Shown: piece by piece, positions 39,848 to 48,008 of the stretch
Numbering within the stretch: position 1 is the first letter of the stretch
How the letters are laid out: the number at the start of each line of letters is the position of its first letter
Program-made: the position numbers and the translations under genes
Notes under the pieces: model-generated
What the model was told of the DNA's origin: nothing
Seen by the model: the letters and a program-made list of their open reading frames with translations, nothing else
Database searches by the model: none
Assembly: GCA_023664535.1 (NCBI GenBank)
Contig: JAMPFJ010000003.1
Coordinates: 1 to 64,000 of the forward strand
From: Bacteroidales bacterium
GTDB lineage: Bacteria > Bacillota > Clostridia > Lachnospirales > Lachnospiraceae
DNA length: 64,000 nucleotides
Direction of reading: 5' to 3'

Positions 39848-40432
39848 TTATTTCACCAAACCAAACTTATCCCTCGGTGCAAGGCGGAAAAAAACCCTGC
39901 CGCTGATTTCCTTTTTGGAAATATTTCCAATATTAACATAGCGGGAATCTTCACTGTTATTACAGTTATCCCCGATGACAAAATATTCGTCCTCACCAAG
40001 AACAATTTCGTCCAGCGCCAGCCCCTCCGTCATAATCAAATCCTCAAAGGGGAGGTTAGTCAGCGCATCGCCGTCAATAAAAATCCTTCCGTTTTTAATC
40101 TGAATCTTTTCCCCGGGAAGCCCGACTATCCGTTTAATGTTAAAATAACTTTCCGTATCCTCTTTAAGCTTAAATGCGATGATATCATACCGCTCCGGCT
40201 CCCGGAACGTATAAGAACGCTTATTAATCAACAATAAATCCTGATTGGTCAGCGCAGGATTCATACTCTGTCCAATCATGGTAACCGACTGTATACCAAA
40301 GGTAACTATACTGTATGCCAGAATTACCACTACTAATATGGAAAGCACCCATTGCCCCACCTCCGACATAAAGTTTTTTATATCAAATTCATCCCTGTCA
40401 TAACTGCTCCGATATCTTCTCCGCCGCCTCAT
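39848..40432 (-). CDS. lepB: Signal peptidase I (third, divergent paralogue)
   Basis: 194 aa. A basic N-terminus (MRRRRRYRSS) and one membrane segment (about 25-47) precede the serine motif GQSMNPALTNQD and lysine motif NIKRIVGLPGE. Box E reads GDNCNNSEDSRY: the usual Arg after GDN is Cys. It is more distant from the other two. AGGAGG precedes the ATG. It is the first gene of the segment reading to rbgA. Confidence 0.88.
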   Translation of the reverse strand: MRRRRRYRSSYDRDEFDIKNFMSEVGQWVLSILVVVILAYSIVTFGIQSVTMIGQSMNPALTNQDLLLINKRSYTFREPERYDIIAFKLKEDTESYFNIKRIVGLPGEKIQIKNGRIFIDGDALTNLPFEDLIMTEGLALDEIVLGEDEYFVIGDNCNNSEDSRYVNIGNISKKEISGRVFFRLAPRDKFGLVK

Positions 40433-40478
40433 ACGTCCTCCTGCTCCAATCGGTGAATCAATTTCATAAAATCCATTG

Positions 40479-40492
40479 TCGGCAGCTGCCGA
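40479..40492. promoter_or_regulatory. Perfect 14-base palindrome upstream of the third signal peptidase gene
   Basis: TCGGCAGCTGCCGA reads the same on both strands, 47 bases upstream of the ATG and downstream of the rplS terminator. It may be an operator or merely a hairpin in the leader. Confidence 0.35.
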
Positions 40493-40519
40493 ACACCTAT
40501 AGTTTACTACATTACAGGC

Positions 40520-40554
40520 AAAAAGGCTAGAGTAAGATAAACTTTACTCCGGCC
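40520..40554 (-). terminator. Intrinsic terminator of rplS
   Basis: A stem of nine Watson-Crick pairs and one G-U pair, with one mismatch, has an 8-base loop and is followed by five T on the minus strand. It begins 17 bases after the rplS stop. Confidence 0.78.
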
Positions 40555-40571
40555 CCTGTTTGTGAAAAAAT

Positions 40572-40919
40572 TTATTTCACCAGTTCTTTTACTCTTGCTG
40601 CCTTACCTACTCTGTTACGCAAGTAGTATAATTTAGCACGTCTAACCTTACCATGACGAACAACCTCAATCTTCTCTACGATTGGAGAATGTAACGGCCA
40701 GGTCTTTTCCACGCCGACACCGTTAGAATTCTTACGAACGGTAAAGGTTTCTCTGTTGCTTCCACCCTGACGCTTAATTACCGTACCTTCAAAAACCTGA
40801 ATTCTTTCCCGGTTACCCTCCTTTACCTTAGCGGATACTTTTACCGTATCGCCTACCTTGAAGTCTGCAACCTCTGCCTTTAACTGAGCAGCTTCAATAT
40901 TCTTGATAATATCGTTCAT
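40572..40919 (-). CDS. rplS: 50S ribosomal protein L19
   Basis: 115 aa, full-length bL19. [24 protein letters not shown] and [16 protein letters not shown] are conserved blocks. It sits at the 30S-50S interface. AAGGAGG precedes the ATG. It has its own candidate promoter (41047-41075), a structured 120-base leader and its own terminator, so it is independent of trmD. Confidence 0.97.
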   Translation of the reverse strand: MNDIIKNIEAAQLKAEVADFKVGDTVKVSAKVKEGNRERIQVFEGTVIKRQGGSNRETFTVRKNSNGVGVEKTWPLHSPIVEKIEVVRHGKVRRAKLYYLRNRVGKAARVKELVK

Positions 40920-40949
40920 AATGAACCTCCTTATAATATAAGATGTTCT

Positions 40950-40991
40950 TGCAAGATAATTTTACGCAGGCCACTTCCCTTTCAACTTGCA
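40950..40991 (-). promoter_or_regulatory. Hairpin in the rplS leader (possible L19 autoregulatory element)
   Basis: TGCAAG (40950-40955) and CTTGCA (40986-40991) pair perfectly around a 30-base loop, about 30 bases upstream of the rplS ATG. Many Firmicutes carry an L19 leader RNA here. Fit to that consensus could not be checked. The rest of 40920-41102 shows no other feature beyond the promoter. Confidence 0.35.
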
Positions 40992-41046
40992 GAGGACCAT
41001 CCAATAATAAAATCCCGAATCAATATCAGGAAATCACAACTCATTT

Positions 41047-41075
41047 AATTTACCATAATCCGTCGGAAAATGCAA
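41047..41075 (-). promoter_or_regulatory. Candidate promoter of rplS
   Basis: TTGCAT (41070-41075) and TAAATT (41047-41052) are 17 bases apart, with a TGG directly before the -10, giving an extended -10 element. Matches are 3 and 4 of 6. Confidence 0.4.
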
Positions 41076-41102
41076 GCATTATTTCCGGTGTTTCCGCAAA
41101 TC

Positions 41103-42233
41103 TTAAAATTTCAGCGCCTTTCTTTTCTTCTTAATTTCTTCCAATTCCGCTTTATTCTGTTTAATTATCTCCAGAATCTCTTCTCTCTTTCTTTTTACCG
41201 GTACCATATCGTTGCAAAATGCATATTCCTTTGTCAAATCACTGTCATGCTCCACCAGATATAAGATTACCGGACGGGCACATTTCCTTTCCAGATAGAA
41301 AATGAATGACAGACCGCCAAAAAAGCAAATCCAGCTGGTCAGCGCCGCCACGATTCCGGTAAACGCCTGCTGAACCAGCACAATAAGAATAAAAACCAGT
41401 ATGCTGAAAAATATCTGCTTCTTCACCGTGTCAAAATTATCCTCTATATCCGTGATTTCTTTGTCAATGTGTGAAAGCCTGCCGTCTAAGCGGAGCAGAT
41501 TATTCTGGATATACTCTTCCTCCTTTAGATAATATTCATGAATCTGCCGGACATCCATCGTTCCTGAGGCGTCCTCCTTCAGCGTAAACTTTCCCTCTTT
41601 TTTCGGTTGATTCGGATTTTCATCAAAGAGTACCCCTCTTCTCCTTAACGTCTCCTCCCGCTGTTCCTTTTCCTCTTCAATCTGCTTTTGCCGGTTTTCC
41701 AACTCCGCTATATGTGTATCCAATGCCTCTATCTGATTTTCCAGCAGCTTTATCCGTTCCTTTGATTTTGCCTCATCACTCTGAAACGTGTTGACTTCAT
41801 GCTTTTTGGCATGGCTTAACGCCCTCTCTGCATTGGCGCTGACATACAAAAGCTTAAGCATTTTTATTTCCCGGATAATCAGCCGGATATCTGCGTACCC
41901 GATTCCGACAGCCAGCAGAAGTCCAAGAAGAAGTCCATATCCGGTGTCAGCTTCAATAATCTCCCCCATCTGACGCAGCTCTCTCACATTCTCCATACTG
42001 TACCAGATGAGATATAACCCTCCTGAGAAAAATGCCGTAAGCGGAACAATAAACAATATACGGAACAGCACCTCATGGATAACCAGACCTTTCCGCTTAG
42101 GGATATAACTGTAATGAAACCGCTCACTGCTTAATTCAAGCTCCAGCTCCTGTTTCTCGTGCTTATCCGCATAAATCTGTTCCGCTATTTCCAGCAGCTC
42201 TGATTTTTCATAACCAAACCCACCTATTTCCAT
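41103..42233 (-). CDS. Coiled-coil membrane protein of unknown function (376 aa)
   Basis: Two membrane segments (about 55-76 and 97-117) are followed by a long coiled coil (about 145-205, heptads such as LENQIEALDTHIAELENRQ), a second coiled-coil stretch (about 245-275), two further membrane segments (about 280-310), and a basic helical tail ending KKKRKALKF. No family recognised. It is wedged between trmD and rplS, where B. subtilis has nothing. AGGAGG precedes the ATG at 42233, 10 bases upstream of which trmD ends. Confidence 0.75.
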   Translation of the reverse strand: MEIGGFGYEKSELLEIAEQIYADKHEKQELELELSSERFHYSYIPKRKGLVIHEVLFRILFIVPLTAFFSGGLYLIWYSMENVRELRQMGEIIEADTGYGLLLGLLLAVGIGYADIRLIIREIKMLKLLYVSANAERALSHAKKHEVNTFQSDEAKSKERIKLLENQIEALDTHIAELENRQKQIEEEKEQREETLRRRGVLFDENPNQPKKEGKFTLKEDASGTMDVRQIHEYYLKEEEYIQNNLLRLDGRLSHIDKEITDIEDNFDTVKKQIFFSILVFILIVLVQQAFTGIVAALTSWICFFGGLSFIFYLERKCARPVILYLVEHDSDLTKEYAFCNDMVPVKRKREEILEIIKQNKAELEEIKKKRKALKF

Positions 42234-42243
42234 CTGCTTCCTC

Positions 42244-42957
42244 CTATTTTTCAAGCAAATCCGGTCTTCTCTGCTTTGTCCGCATCAGGGACTGTTCCCG
42301 TCTCCAATCCTCAATATGCTGATGGTGTCCGCTAAGTAATACCGCAGGAACCTTTTTCCCCATAAACTCCTCCGGTCTGGTATACTGCGGATACTCCAAC
42401 AAATTATCATGAAAGGTCTCAAACTCTGCACTGGCATCATTATTCAATACCCCCGGCACAAGGCGGGATACCGCATCAATCACTACCATGGCAGGCAGTT
42501 CTCCTCCCGTCAACACATAATCTCCGATGGAAAGATTATCCGTGACAATCATATCCAGCACCCGTTCATCAATTCCCTCATAATGCCCGCACAAAAGAAT
42601 CAAATCCTGCTCCTTTGCCAGTTCCTCCGCAATCGATTGGTTAAAAACCTTTCCCTGGGGGGTCAGATAAATCACCCTCGGTTTTACCTGTTCCTTATCA
42701 CCCTCTGCCATCCGGCGCTCATCCACCCTGCGCCGCACATCTTCATAGGCACGGTAAACCGGTCCCGGCTGCATTACCATTCCCGCCCCTCCGCCATAGG
42801 GATAATCATCCACCTGTCCGTGCTTATTCTCCGCAAAATCACGGATATTCGTCGCTTCAATTTCAATATATCCGTTTTTCACGGCTCTTCCGGTTATGGA
42901 AGTGCAAAGACCATCCATCACCATTTCCGGGAATAATGTCAATATATGAAAATGCAT
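42244..42957 (-). CDS. trmD: tRNA (guanine-37-N1)-methyltransferase TrmD
   Basis: 237 aa knotted SPOUT methyltransferase making m1G37. The SAM-binding knot region [25 protein letters not shown] and [15 protein letters not shown] with SRLVPGVL are complete. It follows rimM by one base (TAG-G-ATG), so the two are translationally coupled. GGAGG lies within the rimM end. Confidence 0.97.
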   Translation of the reverse strand: MHFHILTLFPEMVMDGLCTSITGRAVKNGYIEIEATNIRDFAENKHGQVDDYPYGGGAGMVMQPGPVYRAYEDVRRRVDERRMAEGDKEQVKPRVIYLTPQGKVFNQSIAEELAKEQDLILLCGHYEGIDERVLDMIVTDNLSIGDYVLTGGELPAMVVIDAVSRLVPGVLNNDASAEFETFHDNLLEYPQYTRPEEFMGKKVPAVLLSGHHQHIEDWRREQSLMRTKQRRPDLLEK

Positions 42958-42958
42958 C

Positions 42959-43468
42959 CTATTCCTCCATCCCTTTCAGCAGACGAACCGTCATTTTTCC
43001 CGAGCGTACATCTACATTGAGAATACACTCTTTAATCGCCGGAAGCAGCCGTTCTCTGCCGTCCTCATCCTTTACCAGATAAACATCATTTGCCCCTGTC
43101 GGAATAACCTCTGTCAAAATACCGAGGGATTTTTCCTCTTCGTCAATCACGGTAAGACCGATTAAATCGCTGATAAAATACTCGTCCCTCTCCAGGCTTA
43201 CCGCATGCTCCCTATCCACAAAAAGCTTCCCCTGCTTATATTTTTCCGCCTGCTCTATGGTGTCCAGCCCTTCCAGCTTTAAAATCACCATGTTCTTAAA
43301 AAACTTACAGCTCACTGCCCTTGCCGGAATAATTTCTTCCTTAAGCCCGATAAAGCATTCCTTTAACTTCTTAAATCTCATCTTGTCATCCGTCGTTGGA
43401 AAAACCTTTACTTCTCCCCGGACGCCATGTGTTGAAGTAATTACTCCAACCTGCAGCAACTCTTCCAT
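42959..43468 (-). CDS. rimM: 16S rRNA processing protein RimM
   Basis: 169 aa, ribosome maturation factor for the 30S head. [21 protein letters not shown] is the N-terminal beta-barrel signature, and a PRC-type C-terminal domain follows ([16 protein letters not shown]...). The ATG at 43468 has GGAGGG. It is separated from khpA by an unusual 223-base structured spacer. Confidence 0.93.
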   Translation of the reverse strand: MEELLQVGVITSTHGVRGEVKVFPTTDDKMRFKKLKECFIGLKEEIIPARAVSCKFFKNMVILKLEGLDTIEQAEKYKQGKLFVDREHAVSLERDEYFISDLIGLTVIDEEEKSLGILTEVIPTGANDVYLVKDEDGRERLLPAIKECILNVDVRSGKMTVRLLKGMEE

Positions 43469-43549
43469 TTTCCCTCCACCTTTTATCATGAAATAAGCCG
43501 CCAACCAAATGACAGCTTCCTTTTGTTCCTGTTTACTTTTCCGCTATTG

Positions 43550-43620
43550 GTATATATCCTGTCCCCGGGATATGTACCCGCCGGCAGAAAGAAACAATAT
43601 ACCTATTCCTCTTCCTGCCG
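43550..43620. ncRNA. Two tandem hairpins in the khpA-rimM spacer (candidate RNA element)
   Basis: Hairpin B (43550-43577) pairs GTATATATCC with GGATATGTAC, nine of ten. Hairpin A (43582-43620) has CGGCAG/CTGCCG ends and extends to about eleven pairs with G-U. A third small repeat TCCGAAAATTCGGA (43646-43659) lies nearby. The 223-base spacer lies inside an otherwise tight operon. It could be an RNA processing, attenuator or protein-binding element; no known class is recognised. Confidence 0.4.
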
Positions 43621-43691
43621 TACCGTGTACAACCGGACGGATTTGTCCGAAAATTCGGAACATCTCCCGATTAATATCCTTGGGCATCCTG

Positions 43692-43919
43692 TTATTTGAT
43701 GTCCACAATTACCTTCTTATCACCCTTTGAAGCTGCTGCTTTCACAACTGTACGGATAGATTTTGCAATTCTACCCTGCTTACCGATTACTTTACCCATA
43801 TCCTCCTGGGCAACCTTAAGCTCAACATAAATGGCGTCATCCTTTGAGGTCTCGATTACCTCAACTTCCTCTGGGTGATCAACTAGGGATTTTGCTATTA
43901 CTTCTACTAATTCTTTCAT
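43692..43919 (-). CDS. khpA: KH-domain RNA-binding protein KhpA (YlqC)
   Basis: 75 aa single KH domain with the GKQGRIAKSI GxxG loop. KhpA binds KhpB and many RNAs, affecting cell elongation and sporulation genes. GGGAGG precedes the ATG. It lies 21 bases after rpsP, the usual rpsP-khpA-rimM order. Confidence 0.94.
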   Translation of the reverse strand: MKELVEVIAKSLVDHPEEVEVIETSKDDAIYVELKVAQEDMGKVIGKQGRIAKSIRTVVKAAASKGDKKVIVDIK

Positions 43920-43940
43920 CTACGAATAACCTCCCAAGTC

Positions 43941-44186
43941 CTATTTCTCGATTCCTGCCTGCTTCAACAGCTTGGCAACCGTATCTGTCGGCTGAGCGCC
44001 GTTCGCTAACCATTTCTTAGCTGCTTCTGTGTCAATCTTAATTACGCTTGGCTCCTGATTAGGGTCATAAGTACCAATCTCCTCAATGAATCTTCCATCT
44101 CTCGGAGAACGTGCATCTGCTACAATCACTCTATAAAAAGGATGTCTCTTATATCCCATTCTCTTTAATCTCATCTTTACTGCCAT
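43941..44186 (-). CDS. rpsP: 30S ribosomal protein S16
   Basis: 81 aa, bS16: [38 protein letters not shown] and [16 protein letters not shown]. The ATG at 44186 is the family start, with AAAGGAGGTG upstream; the GTG four codons earlier abuts that site. It is 81 bases downstream of ffh; the interval holds AAACCA/TGGTTT and GTACA/TGTAC hairpins. Confidence 0.96.
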   Translation of the reverse strand: MAVKMRLKRMGYKRHPFYRVIVADARSPRDGRFIEEIGTYDPNQEPSVIKIDTEAAKKWLANGAQPTDTVAKLLKQAGIEK

Positions 44187-44267
44187 CTTTCTTTTCACCT
44201 CCTTTAATTTTCGTACATTCCTGTACCTGCTATAAGTTATATGTCTAAACCATTTCTGGTTTGTACA

Positions 44268-45608
44268 TCAAAATCCAAAGGGCATCCTGAACCGCTTGCC
44301 GCGTCTGCCCCCCATCATCCCGGACATCTGCTTCATCATCTTTCGCATCTGTTCAAACTGCTTAATCAACCGGTTTACTTCACTGATATCCACCCCGGCG
44401 CCTGCCGCAATTCGTTTCTTTCTGCTTGGATTAATGATATCCGGATTTGCCCGTTCCTCCTTTGTCATGGACAAAATAATGGATTTGGGACGATTCAACT
44501 GTTTTTCGTCTATCTCTACATTTTTAAGCTGGTTACCCATTCCCGGGAGCATCGACAGCATATCCTGCATCCCTCCCATTTTTTCCATCTGGGCAAAGCT
44601 CTCTAAAAAATCGTTAAAGTCAAAGGACGCTTTCTTTATTTTCTGCTCCATTTCCTTTGCCTTTTCTTCATCAATGGCATTTTGTGCCTTCTCAATCAGA
44701 GACTCCACATCACCCATGCCCAAAATCCGGCTTGCCATACGGTCCGGATAAAACTGCTCCAAATCGGAAAGCTTTTCTCCCATACCGACATAAAAAATCG
44801 GCTTACCGGTAACCGCTTTAATGGAAAGTGCAGCACCGCCCCGGGTATCACCGTCCAATTTGGTTAAAATAACGCCGTCAATGCCAATCTGCTCGTTAAA
44901 ATTCACAGCAACATTGACTGCATCCTGTCCAGTCATTGCATCTACGGTTAAAATGCTGTAGGTTACCGCAACATTTTCCTTAATCTGCTTAAGCTCCTCC
45001 ATCATGGCTTCGTCCACATGAAGGCGTCCTGCCGTATCTAAAAATACAATCTGTATATTGTTCTTCGCCGCATGCTCCACGGCTGCCTTTGCAATATCCA
45101 CCGGAGAATTCTGGCTGCCCATGGTAAAAACCGGAACCCCCTGCTTCTCTGCGTTAATCTCCAACTGTTTAATCGCCGCCGGACGATAGATATCACAGGC
45201 GGTAAGCAGACATTTCCTGCCTCTCTCCTTATATTTTCCCGCAAGCTTTGCCACCGTGGTCGTTTTACCTGCACCCTGAAGACCGCACATCATAATTACC
45301 GTCACTTCATTGGAGGGGAGAAGCTTAATCTCTTCCTTTTCCGAGCCCATCAGTTTATCCATCTCTTCCTTGACAATCTTGATGACCATCTGCCCGGGAT
45401 TAAGTCCTTTTAATACGTCCTCCCCCACAGCCCGCTCACTTACTGCATTGATAAACTGCTTGACGACCTTAAAGTTAACATCCGCCTCTAAAAGCGCACG
45501 TTTTACCTCTTTCATGGCTTCCTTTACATCCGCCTCGGTAAGGGCGCCTTTTCCCCTTAATTTCTTAAATGCATTCTGTAATTTATCCGATAAACTTTCA
45601 AATGCCAT
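44268..45608 (-). CDS. ffh: Signal recognition particle protein Ffh
   Basis: 446 aa, SRP54 GTPase with NG and M domains. G1 GLQGAGKTTTVAKLAG, DTAGRLHVD and TKLDGDTRGGAAL are clear. The Met-rich M domain binds 4.5S RNA and signal sequences; it ends MSGMMGGRRGKRFR. The ATG at 45608 is preferred by spacing to GGGAGG. It pairs with ylxM, an SRP-associated protein, 44 bases upstream. Confidence 0.96.
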   Translation of the reverse strand: MAFESLSDKLQNAFKKLRGKGALTEADVKEAMKEVKRALLEADVNFKVVKQFINAVSERAVGEDVLKGLNPGQMVIKIVKEEMDKLMGSEKEEIKLLPSNEVTVIMMCGLQGAGKTTTVAKLAGKYKERGRKCLLTACDIYRPAAIKQLEINAEKQGVPVFTMGSQNSPVDIAKAAVEHAAKNNIQIVFLDTAGRLHVDEAMMEELKQIKENVAVTYSILTVDAMTGQDAVNVAVNFNEQIGIDGVILTKLDGDTRGGAALSIKAVTGKPIFYVGMGEKLSDLEQFYPDRMASRILGMGDVESLIEKAQNAIDEEKAKEMEQKIKKASFDFNDFLESFAQMEKMGGMQDMLSMLPGMGNQLKNVEIDEKQLNRPKSIILSMTKEERANPDIINPSRKKRIAAGAGVDISEVNRLIKQFEQMRKMMKQMSGMMGGRRGKRFRMPFGF

Positions 45609-45652
45609 ATCCATCCTCCCACAGAGGGATAACTGCCGGCTATGCCCTCCGC

Positions 45653-46009
45653 TTAATAGCTTTCATAAATTTTCCGTGAAATCGCTTCAATTTCGCTGAT
45701 TTTCCCGTTCAGCTCTTCTTTGTCTGCCATCGCCTTAAGCTCTGTTGCCAGCTCGTGAATCCGGCTTACACATTCCTTTGTATCTAAAAATTTCTCCACC
45801 AGCAAAAGCTTGCTCTCATAATCCTCTAATATCCGGTCACACCGCTTAACCAAATCAAATACGCCCTGACGGCTGATTCCCTCGGCTTTTGCAACCTCTG
45901 AATAGGTTAAATCATTCAATACGATATCCGCATAAATGGATTTCTGATGCTCTGTCAGCAATTCACCATAGAAATCGTATAATAATGCCTGTCTGACCAT
46001 CTTTTCCAT
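45653..46009 (-). CDS. ylxM: YlxM, SRP-associated helix-turn-helix protein
   Basis: 118 aa sigma-70 region 4-like fold (SRP component). VRQALLYDFYGELLTEHQKSIY, LNDLTYSEVAKAEGISRQGV and VKRCDRILEDYE are the conserved parts. It stimulates Ffh/FtsY activity in streptococci. The ATG at 46009 is downstream of the promoter start (about 46049), which excludes the longer frame to 46084. GAGGTGG lies five bases before it. Confidence 0.9.
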   Translation of the reverse strand: MEKMVRQALLYDFYGELLTEHQKSIYADIVLNDLTYSEVAKAEGISRQGVFDLVKRCDRILEDYESKLLLVEKFLDTKECVSRIHELATELKAMADKEELNGKISEIEAISRKIYESY

Positions 46010-46055
46010 CTTTTCCACCTCTGTAAAGTATTTTCTCTTTACATCAACCTTAGAC

Positions 46056-46084
46056 AGTATATACAAAAAAACCTGTCCTGTCAA
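46056..46084 (-). promoter_or_regulatory. Consensus sigma-A promoter of ylxM-ffh-rpsP operon, inside the ribF terminator
   Basis: TTGACA (46079-46084, perfect) and TATACT (46056-46061, 5 of 6) have a 17-base spacer on the minus strand. The -35 box is part of the terminator stem and the spacer contains its T-tract. Confidence 0.82.
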
Positions 46085-46109
46085 CCTTTTTTTCTTGACA
46101 AGACAGGTT
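46064..46109 (-). terminator. Intrinsic terminator of the rimP-...-ribF operon
   Basis: Arms 46070-46084 and 46095-46109 pair over 15 positions with one G-U, a 10-base loop, and six to seven T residues follow on the minus strand. It is 16 bases past the ribF stop. Confidence 0.88.
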
Positions 46110-46125
46110 ACCGTTAACCGAAGGC

Positions 46126-47040
46126 TTACTCCTGCCCCAGCATAAGCGCAATATCATTTTCAATTTGCCGGGAAAGCTCCTCTATGCTTGCAAACTTTTC
46201 TTCCGGACGGATAAAATACAGCAATTCCGTCTGAAGCTCCCTGCCATACAAATCCCCCTGGTATCCCAGAATATGGGTTTCCAGACCCACCTGACGCTGC
46301 CCTTCGATTGTCGGCTTCTTTCCTAAATTACTGATTCCCCGATACAGATAACCGTCAATCAAAATCCGGCTGGCATATACGCCAAATGCCGGTATCAGCT
46401 TATGCTCCGGTATCCTCTGGTTAATCGTGGGAAATCCTATTGTATGTCCTAAATGCCTGCCGTGCACAACCTCCCCGTAAACAAAATACGGATTGCCCAG
46501 CATCTCATTGGCGGCGTGAAAATTTGTTTCCAGCAGGTCACGAATAGCCGTTGAACTGACCACCTTACCGTGAAGCGTCTTTTTGGGCAGTGCATGTACG
46601 GTAAAATGATGCTCTTCCCCCAACAGCTTAAGCAGACCCACATTGCCGCTTCTCCCCCTGCCAAAGTGAAAATCCTCACCGACATAAATTTCCCTTACCC
46701 CAAGCCGGTTTACCAGATATTCCCGGACAAAATCCTCCGGCGGACAGGATGCAAATTCCTTGGTAAACGGATACTCCAAAAGCACATCAATTCCCAGTCT
46801 GGAAAAATAAAATGCTTTCTCCTCCGGCGTATAAATGGTCTTTTTAGCCCCGCCGGATAATATCTCATTTTGTATCTGCCCAAAGGTAAATACCAGGGCT
46901 TCTCTGCCCTTTTGCTTTTCTTTCAGCAGCCCGTCAACCAAAAGCTGGTGCCCTAAGTGAATACCGTCAAACTTCCCTAACGCCACGGCAGTACATATGG
47001 TATAATATTTTTTTGCTTCCCTGTTCCTCAAATATATCAT
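46126..47040 (-). CDS. ribF: Bifunctional riboflavin kinase/FAD synthetase
   Basis: 304 aa. The N-terminal FAD synthetase has the nucleotidyl-transferase motif VALGKFDGIHLGHQLL and the ISSTAIR equivalent VVSSTAIRDLL; the C-terminal flavokinase has GHTIGFPTINQ. It converts riboflavin to FMN and FAD. It is the last gene of the translation operon and lies 12 bases after truB; the same adjacency is known from B. subtilis (truB-ribC). Confidence 0.95.
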   Translation of the reverse strand: MIYLRNREAKKYYTICTAVALGKFDGIHLGHQLLVDGLLKEKQKGREALVFTFGQIQNEILSGGAKKTIYTPEEKAFYFSRLGIDVLLEYPFTKEFASCPPEDFVREYLVNRLGVREIYVGEDFHFGRGRSGNVGLLKLLGEEHHFTVHALPKKTLHGKVVSSTAIRDLLETNFHAANEMLGNPYFVYGEVVHGRHLGHTIGFPTINQRIPEHKLIPAFGVYASRILIDGYLYRGISNLGKKPTIEGQRQVGLETHILGYQGDLYGRELQTELLYFIRPEEKFASIEELSRQIENDIALMLGQE

Positions 47041-47052
47041 GCTAATCCCCGC

Positions 47053-47973
47053 TTACAAAAACATTTTGTCCGCTTTCCATCCACGCAAATCACTGCAATA
47101 CCGGTAAATCGCAATAAACCGGTTCTCCCGGTCATACATCAGATATTTTTCTCCGTTTTTCGCCGCAAGACCGCTTTTCCCGGCAATATCACTGTCCCTC
47201 AGCAAATTACCGTTATACAGCTTTTTTATTCCCTGCTCCGAAACCCTTAGTTTTTCCAGATTCGGAAACAGCGTATCAATAGGCAGTACATATTCCCTGA
47301 ATACATTTTTACGCACCAGCTCTTCAATCTGCCCCAGCGTCAGCGCATCCTCCAGGGAAAATACTTTTCCGGTTTCTGCCGCATTTACGCTGCTTCTAAT
47401 CAGCCTGTTCATTACAGCGCCGCAGCCTAAATCTTCCCCGATATCCCGGCAAAGACTGCGTATGTAGGTTCCCTTGCCGCAGGACACCCGGATTGCCACA
47501 CTGGGAAGTGAAACGGAAAGAATGTCAATTTCATGGATGACCACCCTTCGCGGCTTTCTCTCAATCTCAATCCCTTCCCTGGCAAGCTCGTACAGCTTTT
47601 TCCCGTTTACCTTGATAGCGGAATACATCGGCGGAACCTGGTCATACTCACCCACATAAGATGATACCGCCTCCCGCACCTGTTCCTCCGTCACCTCTAC
47701 TTCCTTCTCGGAAATCACCTTACCGGTACTGTCCTCCGTATCCGTTGTCCGCCCGAGAATCATTTCCGCCTCATAGGTCTTATCCTTATCGGTCAGCCAT
47801 TCACAAAGCTTTGTCGCCTTTCCCAGACAGATAACCAGAACCCCTTCGGCATCCGGGTCGAGAGTTCCCGTATGCCCGATTTTTTTCTGTTTTAATATCC
47901 CCCGAAGCTTTGCCACCACATCAAAGGAAGTAAAACCCCGTTCCTTATAAACATTGATTACCCCGTCGTACAT
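47053..47973 (-). CDS. truB: tRNA pseudouridine-55 synthase TruB
   Basis: 306 aa. GVINVYKERGFTSFDVVAKLRG, the catalytic GHTGTLDPDAEGVLVICLGKAT and SCGKGTYIRSLCRDIGEDLG are conserved. It makes Psi55 in the T-loop of tRNAs. GGGGGAG precedes the ATG. It is 35 bases after nrnA. Confidence 0.95.
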   Translation of the reverse strand: MYDGVINVYKERGFTSFDVVAKLRGILKQKKIGHTGTLDPDAEGVLVICLGKATKLCEWLTDKDKTYEAEMILGRTTDTEDSTGKVISEKEVEVTEEQVREAVSSYVGEYDQVPPMYSAIKVNGKKLYELAREGIEIERKPRRVVIHEIDILSVSLPSVAIRVSCGKGTYIRSLCRDIGEDLGCGAVMNRLIRSSVNAAETGKVFSLEDALTLGQIEELVRKNVFREYVLPIDTLFPNLEKLRVSEQGIKKLYNGNLLRDSDIAGKSGLAAKNGEKYLMYDRENRFIAIYRYCSDLRGWKADKMFL

Positions 47974-48008
47974 AAATTCTCCCCCGGCTCCCTATTTTCC
48001 GTATACGC

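Noticed and set aside
45653..46084. Longer YlxM starting at 46084
   Set aside because: The start would lie inside the terminator and the -35 box, upstream of the transcript start.
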